Shown: one piece after another, positions 41,861-50,936 of the stretch | Layout of the letters: the number at the start of each line of letters is the position of its first letter | Position numbering within the stretch: position 1 is the first letter of the stretch | Assembly: GCF_042663585.1 (NCBI RefSeq) | Contig: NZ_JBHTAN010000006.1 | Location: 2,728,001-2,792,000 of the forward strand | DNA: 64,000 nt | From: Natranaeroarchaeum sp042663585 | GTDB taxonomy: Archaea; Halobacteriota; Halobacteria; Halobacteriales; Natronoarchaeaceae | Direction: 5' to 3' | Notes under the pieces: generated by a model | Told to the model about the DNA's origin: nothing | The model's database searches: none | Seen by the model: only the letters and a program-made list of their open reading frames with translations | Made by a program: the position numbers and the translations under genes

Positions 41861-42293
41861 ACGGTAGCATACGACATGATCCATTATAAACGAATACCGC
41901 TGCTCAGAATCGGCTTCCACCTGCTGATCTGCTCCCTACCTCTGTCGGCGCTTGCTGCACGCTCTATTCGTATATTGTATGCCGCTATATCAAACCATGT
42001 CGGCCGCGGGGTTTGCGCTGTATCGTTCCGGCAAGTCGCTATCGAGAACGGTGAGCGCCGCACCGTCGACTGGGCGGAGACGCATCCGAAGTGGGCGCTA
42101 GCCGGAAACGTAGGTTTCGTCGCCGGTCACCGAACTACTTGACAACGACCGGCCCTCGATAGTTGTCGACCCCCAGCGCGAGCACCGTGCGTTCCACTAC
42201 GATAGGGACCTCAGTTGGACGCCGACCGAGGAACCGGCCCGGAGCGGTCCGGAACCGGCGACAAGCCCGACCGTCGCGGACGACTGACCGTCG
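41861..42293. other. 433-base gap holding a decayed gene
   Basis: No intact gene. Left part is the AT-rich promoter of the zinc-ribbon gene and of a rightward reading frame (TATATTGTATG near 41972-41982). The right part carries the frame-disrupted coding remnant listed separately. Confidence 0.45.
41997..42287 (+). pseudogene. frame-disrupted remnant of an unidentified protein
   Basis: An ATG at 41997 follows a TATA-like box by about 20 bases and reads M-S-A-A-G-F-A-L-Y-R-S-G-K-S before stops at 42099 and 42111. Overlapping in another frame is I-E-N-G-E-R-R-T-V-D-W-A-E-T-H-P-K-W-A (about 42045-42105), and the first frame resumes with V-T-E-L-L-D-N-D-R-P-S-I-V-V-D-P to a stop at 42285-42287. 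Each piece has normal acidic haloarchaeal composition, so two indels in a former gene of about 95 residues explain it best. I do not recognise the family. Confidence 0.4.
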
Positions 42294-43583
42294 TTACGGC
42301 GGCCGCAGGAGGAAGCCAGCGACGCCCGCGGCCAGCGCTAGCCCCCCACCGAGCAGGAACGCGGCCTCCCAGCCGATGACTCCGATCAGCCAGCCGACGA
42401 CGCCGCCGCCGAAGATCCCGCCCCAGATCTTCCCCGAGTACACCAGCGAGTTGTTCGTCGAGGAGTGTTTCGTACCGTAGTAATCGCCGACGATACTGGG
42501 GAACAGCGAGAACTGAGAGCTCCAGAAGAAGACGGCGATGGCGACCGTGAGGACGTAGCCGACGCCGCTTTCGATCCCGGCGAGCAGGACGACGCCGATC
42601 GTTCCGACGCCACAGAGGAGAAAGGAGATGGCCGTCACGCGCTCGCGGTCGAACCGATCCGAAAGCCCGCCGACGACGAGGCGTCCCGCCCCGGACGCGA
42701 CAGGGAGGACGGTCGCCGCGGCGGTCGCGACGCCCGCGGAGAGTCCCGCCTGCTCCGCGTAGAGGATGCTCCGAGCCGTGATCATCAGGCCCGCCGCGCT
42801 CACCGCCACGAACATGAAGTACATCACCCAGAACTGCCAGGTCCGGATCATCTCTGTCCACGAGTACTGATACTGGCCGCCGTCCGGTGCTCGTTCGGCC
42901 GCGTCACCGGGGTCGGCAGCAGACGTGCCCTCTTGCTCCTCCTCGTCGGCGGCCGCCGCGCCGTCATCAGCGGCGTGCCAACCCACCGGCGGGTCCTTGA
43001 GGATGACGGTGCCGACCACGACGCCGACGGCGATGAGAACGCCCATGCTCCAGAGCGCAGTCGTCAGGCGTCCCTCCCCGATCATGTACCGGAGGAACGG
43101 GACGAACGCCGCGCTACCGGCGGCGAAGGCCATCGTGCCGACGCCGGTCGTCAGTCCGCGCTTGTCGGGGAACCACTTGAGCGCGGTGTTGACCGCCACC
43201 GTGTAGACCATGCCGACACCGACTGCACCCACGCCGTAGGCGATGTACACCTGCCAGAGTTCCGTGGCGAACGCCAGCGCGACGTAGCCCGCCCCGGCGA
43301 GAACACCGGCAGTGAGCGTCACCGTTCGCGGGCCGTAGCGGTCCCGCCACCACCCCGCGGGAAACTGGACGAGCGACATCACGACGACGAACAGGGTAAA
43401 CACGAACCCCAGCGCTGACAGGGAAGCGTTGAGTTCGGCCGCAAGCGGCCCCTCGAGCGAGGACCAGACGTACTGGTAGGGGCTCACGAGCGCCATCATC
43501 ACTGCGGCGGCGGCGATTTGCCACCAGCGTGAGTAGCCAAGCAGCGACTTGGCTCTGGCACCGAGTTCGTCGGCCGTACTCAT
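42294..43583 (-). CDS. OFA-type MFS transporter (oxalate/formate antiporter family)
   Basis: A 429-residue MFS protein with twelve membrane helices and a long acidic cytoplasmic loop at about residues 200-235 (A-A-D-E-E-E-Q-E-G-T-S). Features of the OFA branch are G-W-W-R-D-R-Y-G-P-R near residue 75, V-G-M-V-Y-T-V-A-V-N-T near 120, K-W-F-P-D-K-R-G-L-T-T-G near 136 and G-G-L-S-D-R-F-D-R-E near 300. Likely exchanges or imports a small carboxylate. Start at ATG 43583 (M-S-T-A-D-E-L); GTG at 43589 would add two residues. Converges on the decayed gene. Confidence 0.85.
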   Translation of the reverse strand: MSTADELGARAKSLLGYSRWWQIAAAAVMMALVSPYQYVWSSLEGPLAAELNASLSALGFVFTLFVVVMSLVQFPAGWWRDRYGPRTVTLTAGVLAGAGYVALAFATELWQVYIAYGVGAVGVGMVYTVAVNTALKWFPDKRGLTTGVGTMAFAAGSAAFVPFLRYMIGEGRLTTALWSMGVLIAVGVVVGTVILKDPPVGWHAADDGAAAADEEEQEGTSAADPGDAAERAPDGGQYQYSWTEMIRTWQFWVMYFMFVAVSAAGLMITARSILYAEQAGLSAGVATAAATVLPVASGAGRLVVGGLSDRFDRERVTAISFLLCGVGTIGVVLLAGIESGVGYVLTVAIAVFFWSSQFSLFPSIVGDYYGTKHSSTNNSLVYSGKIWGGIFGGGVVGWLIGVIGWEAAFLLGGGLALAAGVAGFLLRPP

Positions 43584-43782
43584 CGCCACGACGCGGTCGC
43601 TGCGGGGGCGAATCGCTTCCCGACTGTCCCGATAGCTTCCGACACCCCTTCACCATCCGAAGTGGTCCCGCCGCCGGACTCGACCGAGTCGGTTCCCGGA
43701 CTCTGCCCGCCAACGGCCGCGCGGACCGATACCTGTCCGTGGGATTCGTCCCTGATCACACCACAACGAGGAACGGTGCGGT

Positions 43783-43788
43783 AAAAAA
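43783..43788 (-). terminator. T-tract after the small membrane-protein gene
   Basis: Six T on the minus strand, about 70 bases beyond the stop of the gene at 43859, in a 275-base stretch with no gene. Confidence 0.35.
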
Positions 43789-43858
43789 CGTGCCGCAGGG
43801 TGCTCGTAGACGACTGACTCGCCGACCCGGTCAGCTATCGCTCCGCGGCAGGCCCCGA

Positions 43859-44047
43859 TCAGGCCGGTTCATCCTGGCCCCGCACCCAGTGGTCGATCAG
43901 CACGGCGACGATGATCACCAGCGGCACGAGTCCCAGCGTGTACAGTCCGGCGACGAACAGCGCCGCGAACAGGGCGACGGTCGTTCCCACCTGCATCTCG
44001 ATCGACTGCTCGCCGAACCAGTCCAGAAAGCCCCCGAGTAACGACAT
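43859..44047 (-). CDS. small single-pass membrane protein
   Basis: A 62-residue protein: amphipathic start M-S-L-L-G-G-F-L-D-W-F-G, then one long hydrophobic region at about residues 22-50, and a charged tail with D-H-W-V-R-G-Q-D. Unknown function. A TATA-like TATTTTATT at about 44073-44081 supports the ATG at 44047 and a leaderless transcript; the longer frame to 44137 overlaps this box. It follows the DP2 gene on the same strand but has its own promoter. Confidence 0.65.
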   Translation of the reverse strand: MSLLGGFLDWFGEQSIEMQVGTTVALFAALFVAGLYTLGLVPLVIIVAVLIDHWVRGQDEPA

Positions 44048-44120
44048 TGTCCATGGCTTGGACGGCCAGAATAAAATACCAGTGCCTGACCGGGCGACCC
44101 GTGGCTGGACTCCGAGCGGT

Positions 44121-47100
44121 TCACATGAAGTCCGCAATACCGCTCTGCTTGTTGTTGTCGTTCTCGAAGATGCTCTCTAGCTTCGTCTCCAGCACCTCCA
44201 GTCGCTGTTTCGTGTAATCGCGCGTGCCGAACTCGTCGGCGACCGTGATCGCGGTCTGCATGTACTTGTTCACGGAGCCCTCGTGGACGGTGAGGTTCAC
44301 CCGGCCGCCACACTCCCGACACTCGCGGGACAGGGGCATCCGGCGGTACTTCTCGCCGCAGTCCAGACAGCGCGTTTCCTGGCGGGAGAAGGCCCGGAGG
44401 TTCCCGATCAGATCCGGCAGGAAGTGGTACTCGATCACCCGCTCTGCGACGTCGGTTTCGTCGACGGCCCGGATCTTTCTCGATAGCTCTAGCTGGGCGT
44501 TCATCTTGTCCATCATCGAGTCGAGCGTTTTGTACGCCGACAGATCCGGCCCGAGCGCGATGTCCGTGGTGTCGTGCGTGTGGCCGAAGCCGGCGTATTC
44601 GAGATCCGTGCCGAGCGTATCCTCGGCGATTTCGACGTCGACCGACTCCGGATCGGCCATCTCCCGGGTCGCCTCGTAGAAGTCGAGTGAGTACCGCTCG
44701 ACGACGTCCATGTTGTGCGCCTCGTCGTCGATTTCGGTAGGGTCGATCCTCGAAGACATGACCAGCGGGGCGTCCATCCGCCCCCCGCGCTTGTCTGGCA
44801 AATATGTTATACTAAAGTTCAAAAGTCCATCAAGGAGAAGCATTACACAATCTTCATCTCCGTCACAGTTCCGCCGCTTCGCCGCGTGGAAGAACGGATG
44901 CGCATAGCCGACTGCCGCGCTGGTAAAGCCGATGACGCGTCCGACCGTCGCCGCGCTGGTGTGGGGGGCCATCCCGAACACGAGTTCGCCGACCAGTTCC
45001 TGGCGTTCCTCGACCTCGTAGTAGGGGTCGAGCCCGTAGTAGCTCTCCAGCAGGTCGTCGACGAAGTCCGCGGTCTTGAGCATGTGCTCGGCCGCGCCGT
45101 CCGAAAGCACGACGTCCTGGACTTTCAGCTCGACGAGCTGGTCGTCGTGCTGGAGCAGGTCGCCGTGGATATCCTCGTGGTAGCCGAGGCCGCGAAGCTG
45201 ATCGACGGTGATGTCGAGTTCGCTCGCGCGAACCGACGTGACCGGCAGGTCCGTCATGTCGTAGCGGACGGTGCCGTCCTTGAACGAGGAGACGCCGTGT
45301 TTCGCGCGGAAGACGCCTTTCTCCATCGGCTCCGGCGTCTTGTTGTGCGAGGCGAGCCCTTTGACCCCTTTGAGCATCTCGAAGGCGTTCTCGCGCTCGC
45401 CGACGGATTCGAGAGCCTCGCGGTACTCCGCGTGAATGTCGACGATGCGCGTTTCGACGGAGGTCCCGTCGATCTCACAGTGATCGCAGTGGACCCGTCC
45501 GGACTCGTCGGGGTAGAGTCGGGTCTCGCAGTCGGGACACTCGTAGTGTGGCTCGGTGCGGGCGTCGCAGTCGGGACAGCGCGTCTTGAAGCTGTGCGTG
45601 CCGCACGCGGCACACTCCCGGCGGCCGACCTGGACTTCGACCTCGCCGGGCGTGTCGGTCATCGAGTCGGCGTGTTTGGCCGCGGCGGAGACGTCACGCT
45701 GGGCGCCGCCGGCCTCGCCGATGGGAAAGAGGGTGTGGACGGCGGGGCTCAGTTCGCGCGACTCGGACTTTTCCGGGCGGCCCATCCGGTTGCCGACGCG
45801 GGTCGGCGAGCGCTCCCGGATCTCGAAGGGGGCGACCTCGTTGACCGCGTCGACGGCGTTGGGCCACGTCCGGGCGTCCTCGGAGAGTGTCTCCCAGGTT
45901 CGGGTAAGCCGGTCGCCGTCGACTGCGAAGCCGAGCGAGCGGACGAACGGCCGCCAGACGGGAACTCGCAGCGTCGTATCGGTCTGAGTGTGTTCCAGCA
46001 GGAGCGCCTCGACGGCCTCCAGCACCGTCTCCGAGCGCGGCAGGACGAGCACGTCGGTGTGGGTCGGTTCGACGCTATTGTGTTCGACCTCCGGGATGTC
46101 GGCGTCGACCGTTCCGTTCTCGACGGCCTCGACGACGGCCTCGAACGTCTCGACGTCGATGTCGTGCCAGAGACAGGTGTGGTCGGGGTGGAGCGGTGCA
46201 TCGTGCTCGGTCGCCCACTCGATGGCCTCGTCCGGACCGGGAGACTGCAGGTCGATGCCCGGCGAGTCCTCCATCGCCTGAACATCCACCCCGGTCTCGG
46301 CGAACTCCTGAATCCACCACTCAAAGGTGTAGCCTGCGGGCGCGAGCGAGTGGTTGTTCTCGACGAACTCGCCGTAGTTGACCAGATACTCGCCGACGTC
46401 GATGATCTTCTCGACGCCGTTTCTGATTTCGAGGGCCTCCGCCGGATCGTCGATCTGGCGGACCTCGCCGTTGGCGAGGCGCACTGTCGGCCCCTCGATG
46501 CTGTCGACGGGGACGACACCCGCCGCCTTTCCGGGGAGTTCGGTCTTGATCTGCGTGCCGGTCGCGAGGAAGTCGTCGACCAGATGCATCGTCGCGGGAT
46601 GGACGCCCGCCGTCGCGAAGCCGTGGTTGCGCGACCGACCGTAGTGGAGGCGAAAGCCGCCGGTCTCGCTGGGATGCGAGAAGACGGGTCGCCCGGCGAT
46701 CAGGTCCCGCAGGAACTTCTTGCTGGAGTCGACCCGCGGCGGCCCCTCTCGCTCTGCGGGTTCGTCGCCGGCCTCGTCTCCCTCGTCATCGGTGTGCTCG
46801 CCGCTTTCGCTCTCGTCCCCGGCGTCGTCTTCCTCGTCAGAATCGCCGATCGTTCCGTCGATGAGGTCGTCGAGCCAGGGCCAGTCGACCTCCTCCAGGT
46901 TCCGCGTGTAGCGCTTGATCTTCGGCGCTTTGAGCGCGATTCCCTCCGCGAGGACGAGACACATCCCGCCGCGGGGGCTGTTGGTCTCGATCCGTTCGAG
47001 ATCCCGAAAGCCCGAGACTTCCTCCTCGCCGGTCGCCTCGCCGTCGAGCATGATCGGGCAGTTCCGCGTGATGAACTTCGTCTCCTTGTCCTTCGGCGAG

Positions 47101-47684
47101 TACTGCAGGCCGGTCTCCTTGTCGTAGAGGCCGACCTCCTCGGCGTAGCGCTCGACCTCCTGGTCTCTGGCTCTGAACTCGTCGACGTCAAGCAGCGCCC
47201 GGGCGTAGTCAGCGACGAGCACGGAGAGCGCCTGTGCGGTCCCGCCGGCCGAGCGGATCGGCCCGGCGTAGTAGACCGCGACGAACTCGGTGCCGTCGTC
47301 GTTCTCGTTGAGTTCGACCCGGTCGATCCCCTCGATCGGTGCCGCGACGACGCCCTCGGTCAGCAGGGCGACTGCCGTCCGGACCGCGCCTTCGATCTTC
47401 CCCTCCCGAGACTCGTAGTCGCCGACCCGCCCCTCGACGAAGTCGGTTACCAGTTCTAGCGCGGCCTCCTCGCGGCTCATCTCGCCTTCGAGGTCGCGGA
47501 CGCGCTCGGCGACGCCGTCGATTCCGAGGATGTTCTCGACCCGGTCGGCCATGTCCTTGGCGATCGGAATCTCGACTTCCGGTTTGGGGTCGCCACCGCG
47601 CGCTTTGGCCTCGCTCGCGACGTCCATCGCCACGTCGAGTTCGTCTTCAAGCCGGCCGAAGTAGCGCTCGTCTTCCTCCCGCAT
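44121..47684 (-). CDS. polD2: DNA polymerase D large (catalytic) subunit DP2
   Basis: Catalytic subunit of the archaeal replicative polymerase D. The 1187-residue, intein-free protein shows the active-site segment R-R-N-C-D-G-D-E-D near residue 940 with the catalytic Asp pair, followed by L-P-D-K-R-G-G-R-M-D-A-P-L-V near 965. Zinc modules are C-A-A-C-G with C-P-D-C-D and C-P-D-C-E near 690-730, and C-L-D-C-G plus C-R-E-C-G near 1110. A long acidic insert (about 285-325) is haloarchaeal. The ATG directly abuts the TAG of the PPC-domain gene. The DP1 partner is outside the window. Also named polC or polB-large in databases. Confidence 0.96.
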   Translation of the reverse strand: MREEDERYFGRLEDELDVAMDVASEAKARGGDPKPEVEIPIAKDMADRVENILGIDGVAERVRDLEGEMSREEAALELVTDFVEGRVGDYESREGKIEGAVRTAVALLTEGVVAAPIEGIDRVELNENDDGTEFVAVYYAGPIRSAGGTAQALSVLVADYARALLDVDEFRARDQEVERYAEEVGLYDKETGLQYSPKDKETKFITRNCPIMLDGEATGEEEVSGFRDLERIETNSPRGGMCLVLAEGIALKAPKIKRYTRNLEEVDWPWLDDLIDGTIGDSDEEDDAGDESESGEHTDDEGDEAGDEPAEREGPPRVDSSKKFLRDLIAGRPVFSHPSETGGFRLHYGRSRNHGFATAGVHPATMHLVDDFLATGTQIKTELPGKAAGVVPVDSIEGPTVRLANGEVRQIDDPAEALEIRNGVEKIIDVGEYLVNYGEFVENNHSLAPAGYTFEWWIQEFAETGVDVQAMEDSPGIDLQSPGPDEAIEWATEHDAPLHPDHTCLWHDIDVETFEAVVEAVENGTVDADIPEVEHNSVEPTHTDVLVLPRSETVLEAVEALLLEHTQTDTTLRVPVWRPFVRSLGFAVDGDRLTRTWETLSEDARTWPNAVDAVNEVAPFEIRERSPTRVGNRMGRPEKSESRELSPAVHTLFPIGEAGGAQRDVSAAAKHADSMTDTPGEVEVQVGRRECAACGTHSFKTRCPDCDARTEPHYECPDCETRLYPDESGRVHCDHCEIDGTSVETRIVDIHAEYREALESVGERENAFEMLKGVKGLASHNKTPEPMEKGVFRAKHGVSSFKDGTVRYDMTDLPVTSVRASELDITVDQLRGLGYHEDIHGDLLQHDDQLVELKVQDVVLSDGAAEHMLKTADFVDDLLESYYGLDPYYEVEERQELVGELVFGMAPHTSAATVGRVIGFTSAAVGYAHPFFHAAKRRNCDGDEDCVMLLLDGLLNFSITYLPDKRGGRMDAPLVMSSRIDPTEIDDEAHNMDVVERYSLDFYEATREMADPESVDVEIAEDTLGTDLEYAGFGHTHDTTDIALGPDLSAYKTLDSMMDKMNAQLELSRKIRAVDETDVAERVIEYHFLPDLIGNLRAFSRQETRCLDCGEKYRRMPLSRECRECGGRVNLTVHEGSVNKYMQTAITVADEFGTRDYTKQRLEVLETKLESIFENDNNKQSGIADFM

Positions 47685-48104
47685 CTATAACCAGAGATCC
47701 AGATCGGTCTCGTCGTCGTGTTCCCGCACCAGCGGTTCCTCGAACACCCGCAGATACACCTCGCCCGCCCAGACGGTCCCGCCGTCCAGATGGCCGGCGA
47801 GCGCCTGCCCGCTCGGGCGAGAAAGGACGGCGTGCGTGTGGGCGAACCGCTCCTCGTCCAGCAGGGAGACGTTCCCGACGCAGCTAGCGACCTCCAGCGG
47901 TTCGTCGAACTGCACCGGGTAGTACTCGGTCTCGGCCTGATCGTAGAACCACAGTTCGGCGTCCTGAACCGCACCCAGCGCCGTAAACCACGCCGCGTCG
48001 GCGTCGACCGACTCGGCGAGGGCTTCGATCTCCTCGCGCCAGTCCGCGCCGTGTTCCAGACTCGCGAGGTACTCCCCCGTCGTCTCGACCTCCCGATAGT
48101 TCAT
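47685..48104 (-). CDS. PPC-domain (DUF296) DNA-binding-like protein
   Basis: A 139-residue protein covering one PPC/DUF296 domain: W-F-T-A-L-G-A-V-Q-D-A-E-L near residue 40, V-A-S-C-V-G-N-V-S-L near 72, and the core H-T-H-A-V-L-S-R-P-S-G-Q-A-L-A-G-H-L near 88, ending W-A-G-E-V-Y-L-R-V-F. The three His and the Gly-rich core form the trimeric domain's putative metal/ligand site. Prokaryotic members lack the plant AT-hook. Its stop touches the DP2 start codon, a strict operon link with DNA replication; role unknown. Confidence 0.87.
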   Translation of the reverse strand: MNYREVETTGEYLASLEHGADWREEIEALAESVDADAAWFTALGAVQDAELWFYDQAETEYYPVQFDEPLEVASCVGNVSLLDEERFAHTHAVLSRPSGQALAGHLDGGTVWAGEVYLRVFEEPLVREHDDETDLDLWL

Positions 48105-48148
48105 AGCCAGTCAAGCGTGTCCCACGGACAAAAATCTGCGTGTTCCGC

Positions 48149-49054
48149 TCACCCGGACAGCCACTGCCGGAGCCGTGCGTCGAGCCGCTGTATCCGGACC
48201 GTTGCCCACCCGAACGCATCTCGTATCGGATCCTGTACCGACGCGGGTAGCCAGTGTGCCCACCGGATGAACGTCGCCACCGACCCGACCGGATATCGCG
48301 CTCTGGGCGACGGATCGCTTGCGGCATCGACGACCGTCGCTGCGACAGTCGCCGGGGAGATAGCGAGCGGGCCGCCGTCCAGCGCCCACCCCTCTTCGAG
48401 GGCTGCGTAGCTCTCGGCGTACGCCCCGGTACGGTCGAGGTCGGCGAGTCGCTCGCGGGCCTGCTCGTCGAAGTCGGTATCCACCCACGGCGGTTCGACG
48501 AGCGCGACGTCGACGCCTGTCCCGCGTAGCTCCAGTCGGAGGGAGTCGGTCAGCGCCTCCAGCGCGGCCTTGCCCGCGGCGTAGCCTCCCAGCCCCTGAT
48601 AGGCCGACAGTCCGAGGACGCTGGAGACGTTGATGATCCGTCCCTCGCCGCGCTCGCGCATGCCGGGTAGGACCAGCCTGACCAGCCGGTGGACGCCGTG
48701 GACGAGCACGTCGAACTCGTCTCGTACCTCCTCGACGGGGACGTCCTCGACCGGACCCGATACGGCGTAGCCGGCGTTGTTCACCAGCGCGTCGATGCGT
48801 CCGGTCTCGGCGGTGATCGCTTCGACGACCGTCTGGCACTGCTCGGCGTCGGCCACGTCCAGTTGGCGGGTGCGACAGCGGTCGGCCACCGGCGCGGGCA
48901 GCGGCGTCTCGACGTCCGTCGCGTACACCGTCCAGCCCCGGTCGGCGAAGGCGATGGCCGTCGCTGCGCCGATGCCCGAGCCAGCACCCGTGATCAGGAC
49001 GACTCGCGGATCGGTTCTCGTCGCGCCGTCGGCCGTCGATTCCCGGGCGGTCAC
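48149..49054 (-). CDS. short-chain dehydrogenase/reductase (SDR)
   Basis: A 301-residue classical SDR. Cofactor motif T-G-A-G-S-G-I-G near residue 22, N-N-A-G near 88, and the triad Ser in N-V-S-S-V, Tyr and Lys in G-Y-A-A-G-K near 155. The C-terminal extension of about 60 residues (R-W-A-H-W-L-P-A-S-V-Q-D) resembles SDRs with membrane-associated or hydrophobic substrates. The GTG at 49054 is chosen because upstream codons run into low-quality sequence before the divergent gene. Substrate unknown. Confidence 0.85.
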   Translation of the reverse strand: MTARESTADGATRTDPRVVLITGAGSGIGAATAIAFADRGWTVYATDVETPLPAPVADRCRTRQLDVADAEQCQTVVEAITAETGRIDALVNNAGYAVSGPVEDVPVEEVRDEFDVLVHGVHRLVRLVLPGMRERGEGRIINVSSVLGLSAYQGLGGYAAGKAALEALTDSLRLELRGTGVDVALVEPPWVDTDFDEQARERLADLDRTGAYAESYAALEEGWALDGGPLAISPATVAATVVDAASDPSPRARYPVGSVATFIRWAHWLPASVQDPIRDAFGWATVRIQRLDARLRQWLSG

Positions 49055-49145
49055 AACTGTTCGGCGCTTCGAGGTGTCGGCTTGTGATACTTGTGATGCG
49101 AGCAGGATCCGGGCTGTGAAGGGCATCCGACACGTACGGCGGGGT

Positions 49146-49475
49146 ATGACTGCTCCCGAGGAGATCGACGACACGCCGACGCTCGCCTGTTCACGCTGTG
49201 GTCGCGAGTGGGACCTCGCCTTCGAACTCGACGAACTGGGCGTCGGCAATCAGGCCGTCGAACAGTTCGCGCTCGATCATATGCGGCATACCGGGCATTT
49301 CCCCGATGGCGTCGCGACCTGGCGCGCGGACTGCCGGCAGTGTCCCGCCGGCGAGGAGCGTCTCTCCGAGCACGGTGTTCGGCGCTGGGCGGAGACCCAC
49401 GCACGACACACGCGTCACGAGATAGAGATCCGGAGCGACAGCGACGCGGTCAGCCTCGTCGAACCGGACGAGTAA
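49146..49475 (+). CDS. small zinc-binding haloarchaeal protein
   Basis: A 109-residue protein with C-S-R-C-G near residue 15 and C-R-Q-C near 63 plus several His (D-H-M-R-H-T-G-H near 44; H-A-R-H-T-R-H near 85), suggesting one or two zinc sites. It is acidic otherwise. I do not recognise a characterised family. Divergent from the SDR gene and followed by the formamidase, which has its own promoter. Confidence 0.72.
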   Translation: MTAPEEIDDTPTLACSRCGREWDLAFELDELGVGNQAVEQFALDHMRHTGHFPDGVATWRADCRQCPAGEERLSEHGVRRWAETHARHTRHEIEIRSDSDAVSLVEPDE

Positions 49476-49551
49476 GAGAGCGCTCCCCGGCCCGAGTGTC
49501 ATCTTTGAAACTATATCCGTTATTATCGGTGGCGTCGTAGTTCGGTATGCA

Positions 49552-50862
49552 ATGGCATCCCAAGAGATCCACGAGGAGTTACATGTCGATCAGTACACGC
49601 TCGGACTGGTCGGCCCAGAGCAGGAGTGGGCCGGCACGGTCGCCGACGGCGGAACGATTACGACCCACACGCCGCCGGCGTGCTGGGGCCCGATGATCAC
49701 GCCCGGGTTCCGCGGCGGCCACGAGGTCACTCGGCCAATACGGGTCGAGAACGCAGAGGTGGGCGACGCCATCGCGCTCCGGATCAGGGATATCGACGTG
49801 ACCAGCGTTGCGACGAGCACCGGATCGATGCGCGAGCGCGAGGAGGCGTTCGGGAGCGACCCGTTCGTCGACCACCGCTGTCCCGAGTGTGGCACCGAGT
49901 GGCCCGACAGCGTCGTCGAGGGCACTGGCGAGGACGCGATCCGGTGTGCGGAGTGTGGCGCGAACGCCTCCGCATTCGGTTTCGAGTTCGGCTACACCGT
50001 CGCGTTCGACGAGGACCGGACCGTCGGGATCACCGTCGACGAGTCGGGCGCACACGACCTCGCCAAGCGGGCCGAGGAGGCGATGGACCTCCCCGAGAAC
50101 TCCCGTCAGCACCCGATCCTGCTCTACGAACCCTCGGAGATTCCGGGGACGCTCGGTCGGCTTCGACCGTTTATCGGGAACGTCGGGACGACGCCGCCGG
50201 TCGAACTGCCGGACTCGCACAACGCCGGCGACTTCGGCCAGTTCCTGATCGGGGCCGACCACGACTGGGGCCTCGACGACGAGAGCGACCTCGACGCCCG
50301 GACCGACGGCCACATGGACGTCCCAGAGGTCCGCGCCGGGGCGACGCTGATCTGTCCGGTCAAGATCGAGGGCGGCGGCATCTACGTCGGCGACCTCCAC
50401 GCAAACCAGGGTGATGGCGAACTCTCCCTGCACACGACCGACGTGAGCGGGCGCACCGAGATCGATGTCGAGGTGATCAAGGATGCGGGCATCGACGGGC
50501 CGGTGCTGTTGCCGAACCGCGAGGATCTACCCTTCATTAGCCAGCCCTACACCGAGGCGGAACTCGACGCGGGCCGGGACCTCGCCGCCGAGTACGAGAC
50601 CGACCTCGACGAGGAGATGGGGCCGATCCAGGTGATCGGGAGCGGCGCGACGATCAACGACGCCACCGAGAACGCCTTCGACCGCGCCGGGACCCTCCTC
50701 GACATGAGCGAGGGCGAGGTCCGCTCCCGGTGTACGTTCACCGGCGGCGTCCAGATCGGTCGGCTTCCCGGCGTCGTCCAGTTGGATATGCTCGCGCCGC
50801 TCGACCGCCTCGAAGCGCGCGGCCTCGACTCGCTCGTCCGCGAGCAGTACGATCTGGCGTAA
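49552..50862 (+). CDS. acetamidase/formamidase family protein with zinc-ribbon insert
   Basis: Predicted to hydrolyse formamide, acetamide or related amides to ammonia and acid. The 436-residue protein carries family blocks around N-A-E-V-G-D-A-I-A-L near residue 67, F-I-G-N-V-G-T-T-P near 205, G-G-G-I-Y-V-G-D-L-H-A-N-Q-G-D-G-E near 275 and the final beta domain. Residues 110-135 contain C-P-E-C-G and C-A-E-C-G, a zinc ribbon inserted in the N-terminal half; I recall it in only part of the family. A TATA-like CTATATCCG lies at about 49511-49519, roughly 35 bases upstream. Provides nitrogen from amides, by family. Confidence 0.88.
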   Translation: MASQEIHEELHVDQYTLGLVGPEQEWAGTVADGGTITTHTPPACWGPMITPGFRGGHEVTRPIRVENAEVGDAIALRIRDIDVTSVATSTGSMREREEAFGSDPFVDHRCPECGTEWPDSVVEGTGEDAIRCAECGANASAFGFEFGYTVAFDEDRTVGITVDESGAHDLAKRAEEAMDLPENSRQHPILLYEPSEIPGTLGRLRPFIGNVGTTPPVELPDSHNAGDFGQFLIGADHDWGLDDESDLDARTDGHMDVPEVRAGATLICPVKIEGGGIYVGDLHANQGDGELSLHTTDVSGRTEIDVEVIKDAGIDGPVLLPNREDLPFISQPYTEAELDAGRDLAAEYETDLDEEMGPIQVIGSGATINDATENAFDRAGTLLDMSEGEVRSRCTFTGGVQIGRLPGVVQLDMLAPLDRLEARGLDSLVREQYDLA

Positions 50863-50867
50863 AATCG

Positions 50868-50888
50868 CGTCCAGCGCTCCGCTGGACG
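50868..50888 (+). repeat. stem-loop after the formamidase gene
   Basis: A perfect 9-base stem (CGTCCAGCG / CGCTGGACG) with loop CTC, six bases after the stop. No T-tract follows on the plus strand, so it may stabilise the mRNA end more than terminate. Confidence 0.45.
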
Positions 50889-50911
50889 TGCCGGTTGCCC
50901 TCCAACCTATT

Positions 50912-50917
50912 AAAAAA
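50912..50917 (-). terminator. T-tract terminator of the surface-protein gene
   Basis: Six T on the minus strand, 20 bases past the stop of the gene at 50937. Confidence 0.45.
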
Positions 50918-50936
50918 GAGCTCTCGCGCTGTCGCG

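Noticed and set aside
44715..47459. Plus-strand open frame of 914 codons opposite DP2
   Set aside because: No known motif and full overlap with the clear DP2 coding sequence; arises from GC-rich third positions.
44121..47684. Intein in DP2
   Set aside because: The active-site segments are continuous and the length fits an intein-free protein; no splicing blocks seen.
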